A stretch of DNA of 17,313 bases from Candidatus Elarobacter sp. (GTDB lineage Bacteria; Vulcanimicrobiota; Vulcanimicrobiia; Vulcanimicrobiales; Vulcanimicrobiaceae). Of the stretch, positions 14,527 through 17,313 are shown one piece after another. The position numbers and the translations under genes were made by a program. The stretch lies in NCBI GenBank assembly GCA_030150085.1, contig JASLGJ010000138.1:1-17313 (forward strand), written 5' to 3'. Under the pieces are notes generated by a model, which was not told the origin of the DNA, made no database searches, and saw only the letters and a program-made list of their open reading frames with translations. Numbering within the stretch: position 1 is the stretch's first letter; each line of letters begins with the position of its first letter.

Positions 14527-15534
14527 CTATCCGAGCTTGTTGGCGTACTTCTCGAGCGCTTCCCACGCCTTGGAGCCGAACTCGGCCTTCCAGCGCTCGT
14601 AGTACTTCGCTTGCACGAGCTTCTGCTTGAAGCTGTTCTTGTCGACCTCGTTGAACTGCATGCCGCGCCGGACCAGCTTGTCGCGCACCGAGCGGCTGAG
14701 CAGCACGTTGTCGTTGCGCGCGGCCAGCGTCGCGGCCGCCATCTCGCGCGAGATGATCTTCTGGTTGTCGGAGCCCAGCTTGTTCCAGACGTCGGGGTTG
14801 ATCAGCGTCCAGTAGCCCGACCAGATGTGGTCGGACATCGAGACGTACTTCTGGACCTCGTAGAACTTCTGCTGCTCGATCAGCAGCAGCGGGTTCTCCT
14901 GGGCGTCGATGACGTGCGTCTGCAGCGCGGTGTAGAGCTCCGAGAGGGCGATCGGGCTGGGCGAGGCGCCCAGCGACTGGAACGTGTCGACCCGGATCTT
15001 GCCCGGCGAGACGCGGATCTTCAAGCCCGCCAGGTCGTTCACGCTGCGGATCGGCTTGGTCGAGGTGGTGATGTCGCGAAAGCCGTTCTCCCAGATCTTG
15101 TCGAGCACGACGATGCCCTTGGTGGCGATGTCGTCGCGGATGATCTTGCCCAGGTCGCCGTCCATGGCGCGAAAGACGGTCTCGAGGTTGGGGAAGGCGT
15201 AGGCCAGGTTCTCGATCCCCGCCACGACCGAGATCGCGTTGAGGAAGGCGCCCGGCATGGCCAGCATCTCGGTCGCGCCGCTGCGCAGCTGGGCGATCAT
15301 CGCGGGGTCGCTGCCGAGCTGGCTGGTCGGGAAGGACTTGATGTTGACCCGGCCCTTGGTCGCGGCCTTGATGCGCGCGAAGGCCTGGACGGAGCGGACG
15401 TTGACGGGGTGGTCGGCCGGCAGATCGTGCCCGTACTTGAGCTCGAAGTCGGCGGCGCGGGCCGGAGCCCGAACGATGCCGATGCTGGCGAAGGCCGCCG
15501 CGCCGACGACGAAGTCTTTCCGGGTCACGGTCAT
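14527..15534 (-). CDS. dctP: TRAP transporter substrate-binding protein (DctP family)
   Basis: The 335-residue precursor begins MTVTRKDFVVGAAAFASIG and ends its leader at VRAPARAADF. The RKDF sequence before a hydrophobic stretch is an RK variant of a twin-arginine signal, so Tat or Sec export is possible. The mature protein has DctP features: LKYGHDLPADHPVN, GRVNIKSFPTSQLG, GLKIRVSPGK with the conserved carboxylate-binding arginine (Arg174), ALSELYTALQTHVIDAQENPL (196-216) and YWTLINPDVWNKL. It binds the substrate outside the membrane and delivers it to the fused permease encoded next. The ligand is not predictable from sequence; a hydroxy-dicarboxylate is inferred from the neighbours. ATG 15534 has a strong GAGGAG six bases upstream. 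Confidence 0.94.
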   Translation of the reverse strand: MTVTRKDFVVGAAAFASIGIVRAPARAADFELKYGHDLPADHPVNVRSVQAFARIKAATKGRVNIKSFPTSQLGSDPAMIAQLRSGATEMLAMPGAFLNAISVVAGIENLAYAFPNLETVFRAMDGDLGKIIRDDIATKGIVVLDKIWENGFRDITTSTKPIRSVNDLAGLKIRVSPGKIRVDTFQSLGASPSPIALSELYTALQTHVIDAQENPLLLIEQQKFYEVQKYVSMSDHIWSGYWTLINPDVWNKLGSDNQKIISREMAAATLAARNDNVLLSRSVRDKLVRRGMQFNEVDKNSFKQKLVQAKYYERWKAEFGSKAWEALEKYANKLG

Positions 15535-15579
15535 AGAGTTCTCCTCACGTCGGGGACCATGAAAACGATGTCCGCCTTC

Positions 15580-16833
15580 CTACGGCTCGGAGGAGCGCCC
15601 CTCCCGTGCGTTCGGCGCGCCGAACGCGCCGCGCTCGGCCAGCAGGGAGAGTTCAGATTCGGTCAAGCCGAGGTCGCGCGCGAGGACGAGCGCGGTGTCG
15701 CCCCCGATCGCCGACGGTCCCGGGCGCAGCGCCGGCGCGCCCGCGCGCGCGAAGCGCGGGAACGCGTTGGCGACCGTGACGCTGCCCAGCTCGGGGTCGG
15801 GCAGCGTCACGAGCGAGCCGCGCGCGGCGATCTGCGGGTTGCCGAAAACCGAGTCGATGGTCTCGAGCGGACCGACCGCGCAGCCCGCGCGGGTGAAGAC
15901 CTCGATCGCCTCGGCGCGCGTGCGCGCGGCGCAGAAGTCCTCGATCAGCGCGTCGAGCGCTTCCCCGTTGCGCACCCGGTCCTCGTTGGTCGCGAAGCGC
16001 GGGTCGGCGGCGAGCGCCTCGCCGCCCAGCGTGCGCAGCACGCGCTCGGCCACCGCGGGCGTGCTGCCCGAGAGGGCGACGTACAGGCCGTCGCCGCAGC
16101 GGTAGGCGCCGCGCGGGGCGGTGTCCTCCATGCGGTTGCCCAGCCGGGAGTGCAAGGTGCCGTTCGCCGCGTACTCGGTGAGCTGCGACTCGACCAGCTT
16201 GAGCACCGCCTCGTAGATCGCGAAGTCGATGATCTCGCCCGCCCCGCTCTTCAGCCGGCGCGCGTAGGCGGCGCAGACCGCGGCGCTCGCGGCTTGGCCG
16301 GCCATCACGTCGGCCAGCGGAAAGGCCGGCAGCAGCGGCGGGCGGTCGTCCCAGCCCGAGACCGCCGCGATCCCGGTCATCGCCTCGCACAGCGTGCCGA
16401 ACCCGGCCCGGTCGCGGTACGGGCCGTCCTGGCCGAATGCCGTCACCCGCAGCACGATCAGGTGCGGGGCCAGCGCGAGCATCCGCTCGGGCGCGAGGTT
16501 CCAGCGCTCGAGCGTGCCGGGCCGGAAGTTCTCGACGAACACGTCGAACGAGGGCAGCCAGCGCAGCAGCAGCTCCTGCACCTCGGGCACGTGCAGGTCG
16601 AGCGCGACGCTGCGCTTGTTGCGGCCGAGCGCCTTCCAGTACAGCCCGATCCCGTCGCGCTGCGCGCCGTAGCGGCGCACCGGATCGCCGACCCCGGGCC
16701 GCTCCAGCTTGACCACCTCGGCCCCGAAGTCGGCCAGCGTCGCGGCGGTGGTCGGCGCGGCGATCATCGTCGACGCGTCGAGGACGCGCAGCCCCGCCAG
16801 CGGGCCGCCTGCGGATTCAGCGCTCGTGCTCAT
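15580..16833 (-). CDS. CaiB/BaiF family (class III) CoA-transferase
   Basis: The 417-residue product transfers CoA between carboxylic acids through an aspartyl anhydride. Family marks are GLRVLDASTMIAAP (14-27), LADFGAEVVKLERPGVGDPVR (33-53), NKRSVALDL (72-80), FVENFRPGTLERW (99-111), and PAFPLADVMAG (169-179) with catalytic Asp175. RGAYRCGDGLYVALSG and AARGSLVTL follow near the C-terminus. The N-terminal binding part and C-terminal lid are both complete. It lies 12 bases after the family-5 binding protein and 45 bases before dctP, so activation of an imported acid to its CoA ester is a reasonable inference. Known relatives act on formate/oxalate, carnitine, mesaconate, citramalate and succinate; the sequence alone does not choose among them. 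Confidence 0.9.
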   Translation of the reverse strand: MSTSAESAGGPLAGLRVLDASTMIAAPTTAATLADFGAEVVKLERPGVGDPVRRYGAQRDGIGLYWKALGRNKRSVALDLHVPEVQELLLRWLPSFDVFVENFRPGTLERWNLAPERMLALAPHLIVLRVTAFGQDGPYRDRAGFGTLCEAMTGIAAVSGWDDRPPLLPAFPLADVMAGQAASAAVCAAYARRLKSGAGEIIDFAIYEAVLKLVESQLTEYAANGTLHSRLGNRMEDTAPRGAYRCGDGLYVALSGSTPAVAERVLRTLGGEALAADPRFATNEDRVRNGEALDALIEDFCAARTRAEAIEVFTRAGCAVGPLETIDSVFGNPQIAARGSLVTLPDPELGSVTVANAFPRFARAGAPALRPGPSAIGGDTALVLARDLGLTESELSLLAERGAFGAPNAREGRSSEP

Positions 16834-16845
16834 GGCGCCTGAACG

Positions 16846-17313
16846 TCACCGCACGGGCGGTGGAAATCCTTCGACCGACCACTCCCAGGCGTTCCAGAAG
16901 TCGCGCCCGAGCGGGTTGGGGCGGAAGCCGTGCAGGCGCGGTGCGACGGCGTAGACGCTGCGCTCCAAACCGAGCGGAACCACCGGTACTTCCGCCGCGA
17001 GCAGATCGCCCGCGGCGCGGTAGTGCGGCGCGCGCCGGGCGCGCTCGTAGACCGCGGCACCGGCGGTCTCCTCGCGGTCGTACGCCGGATCGCACCAGCC
17101 CATCGAGTTGCCGCCGCCGGGCGGGACCGCAGCGCAGCCGAACAGGTACGAGCGGTCGGGGTCGAGCGTGGGCGACCACGAGGTCAGCGCGACGTCGTAG
17201 CGCCCGCCTTCGAGGATGCCGCCGGCGTCTTTCGCGCCCCAGAACGCCGCCTCGCCGTAGGAGCGGATGGTCGCGTCGACGCCGGCGCGGCGCAGGTCGG
17301 CGGCGATCTGCAC
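16846..17313 (-). CDS. Family-5 (peptide/oligopeptide type) ABC solute-binding protein, C-terminal part (cut by window end)
   Basis: The last 155 residues of an open frame running off the window edge are visible. They include LRRAGVDATIRSYGEAAFW, GRYDVALTSWSPTLDPD, YLFGCAAVPPGGGNSMGWCDPAYD and VPVVPLGLERSVYAVAPRLHGFRPNP. This is the typical C-terminal lobe of SBP_bac_5 proteins (DppA/OppA/NikA type), which bind peptides, nickel chelates or opines outside the membrane. The true start lies outside the window; the GTG at the edge is an internal valine codon. The gene precedes the CoA-transferase by 12 bases, so it is probably co-transcribed. Its permease and ATPase genes would be expected upstream, outside the window. 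Confidence 0.85.
   Translation of the reverse strand: MQIAADLRRAGVDATIRSYGEAAFWGAKDAGGILEGGRYDVALTSWSPTLDPDRSYLFGCAAVPPGGGNSMGWCDPAYDREETAGAAVYERARRAPHYRAAGDLLAAEVPVVPLGLERSVYAVAPRLHGFRPNPLGRDFWNAWEWSVEGFPPPVR

Noticed and set aside
12494..14602. 702-codon plus-strand open frame opposite the TRAP permease
   Set aside because: It is an extreme Arg/Asp/His/Gln composition shadow of hydrophobic codons on the other strand, with no recognisable domain.

Overview
The window is a very GC-rich (roughly 70% by eye), gene-dense bacterial segment. It carries about twelve well-supported protein genes, two of them cut by the window ends, and little non-coding DNA. The largest gaps are about 230 and 210 bases. 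GTG starts and 1-4 base overlaps between genes are common. No IS element, integrase, tRNA, rRNA or CRISPR array was seen. The lineage cannot be fixed from the sequence alone. The DUF5693-csaB pair is typical of S-layer or SCWP-bearing lineages (Firmicutes, Cyanobacteria, Armatimonadota, Eremiobacterota). With this GC content and TRAP/CaiB catabolism, I lean weakly towards an Eremiobacterota/Vulcanimicrobiota-like genome (inference).

Layout. (1) 2-4710, minus strand: a tightly coupled ileS - sdaA - FAD/NAD(P)-binding oxidoreductase set. ileS has an apparent one-base deletion near 3271, and its editing domain lacks several canonical residues. (2) 4923-5324, plus strand: a small beta-rich protein of unknown function with lower GC. 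(3) 5343-9197, minus strand: an envelope operon of a DUF5693 membrane protein, the pyruvyl transferase CsaB and a compact site-2 protease. It is preceded (9218-9406) by a strikingly structured leader that ends in a near-perfect intrinsic terminator. (4) 9426-10668, minus strand: a small secreted protein coupled to an enoyl-CoA hydratase-like protein that lacks the usual catalytic glutamates. (5) 10794-11495, plus strand: rpiA. (6) 11533-17313, minus strand: an organic-acid utilisation operon. In transcription order it holds a family-5 solute-binding protein (partial), a CaiB/BaiF CoA-transferase, a TRAP solute-binding protein, a fused TRAP DctQ-DctM permease and a tartrate/D-malate-type decarboxylating dehydrogenase.

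How the genes work together. The last operon reads as import (TRAP), activation (CoA-transferase) and oxidative decarboxylation of a hydroxy-dicarboxylate. The middle operon reads as cell-surface polymer pyruvylation plus membrane functions, possibly controlled by the attenuator-like leader. The most interesting leads are that unassigned structured leader RNA and the apparently editing-compromised, frameshifted isoleucyl-tRNA synthetase.
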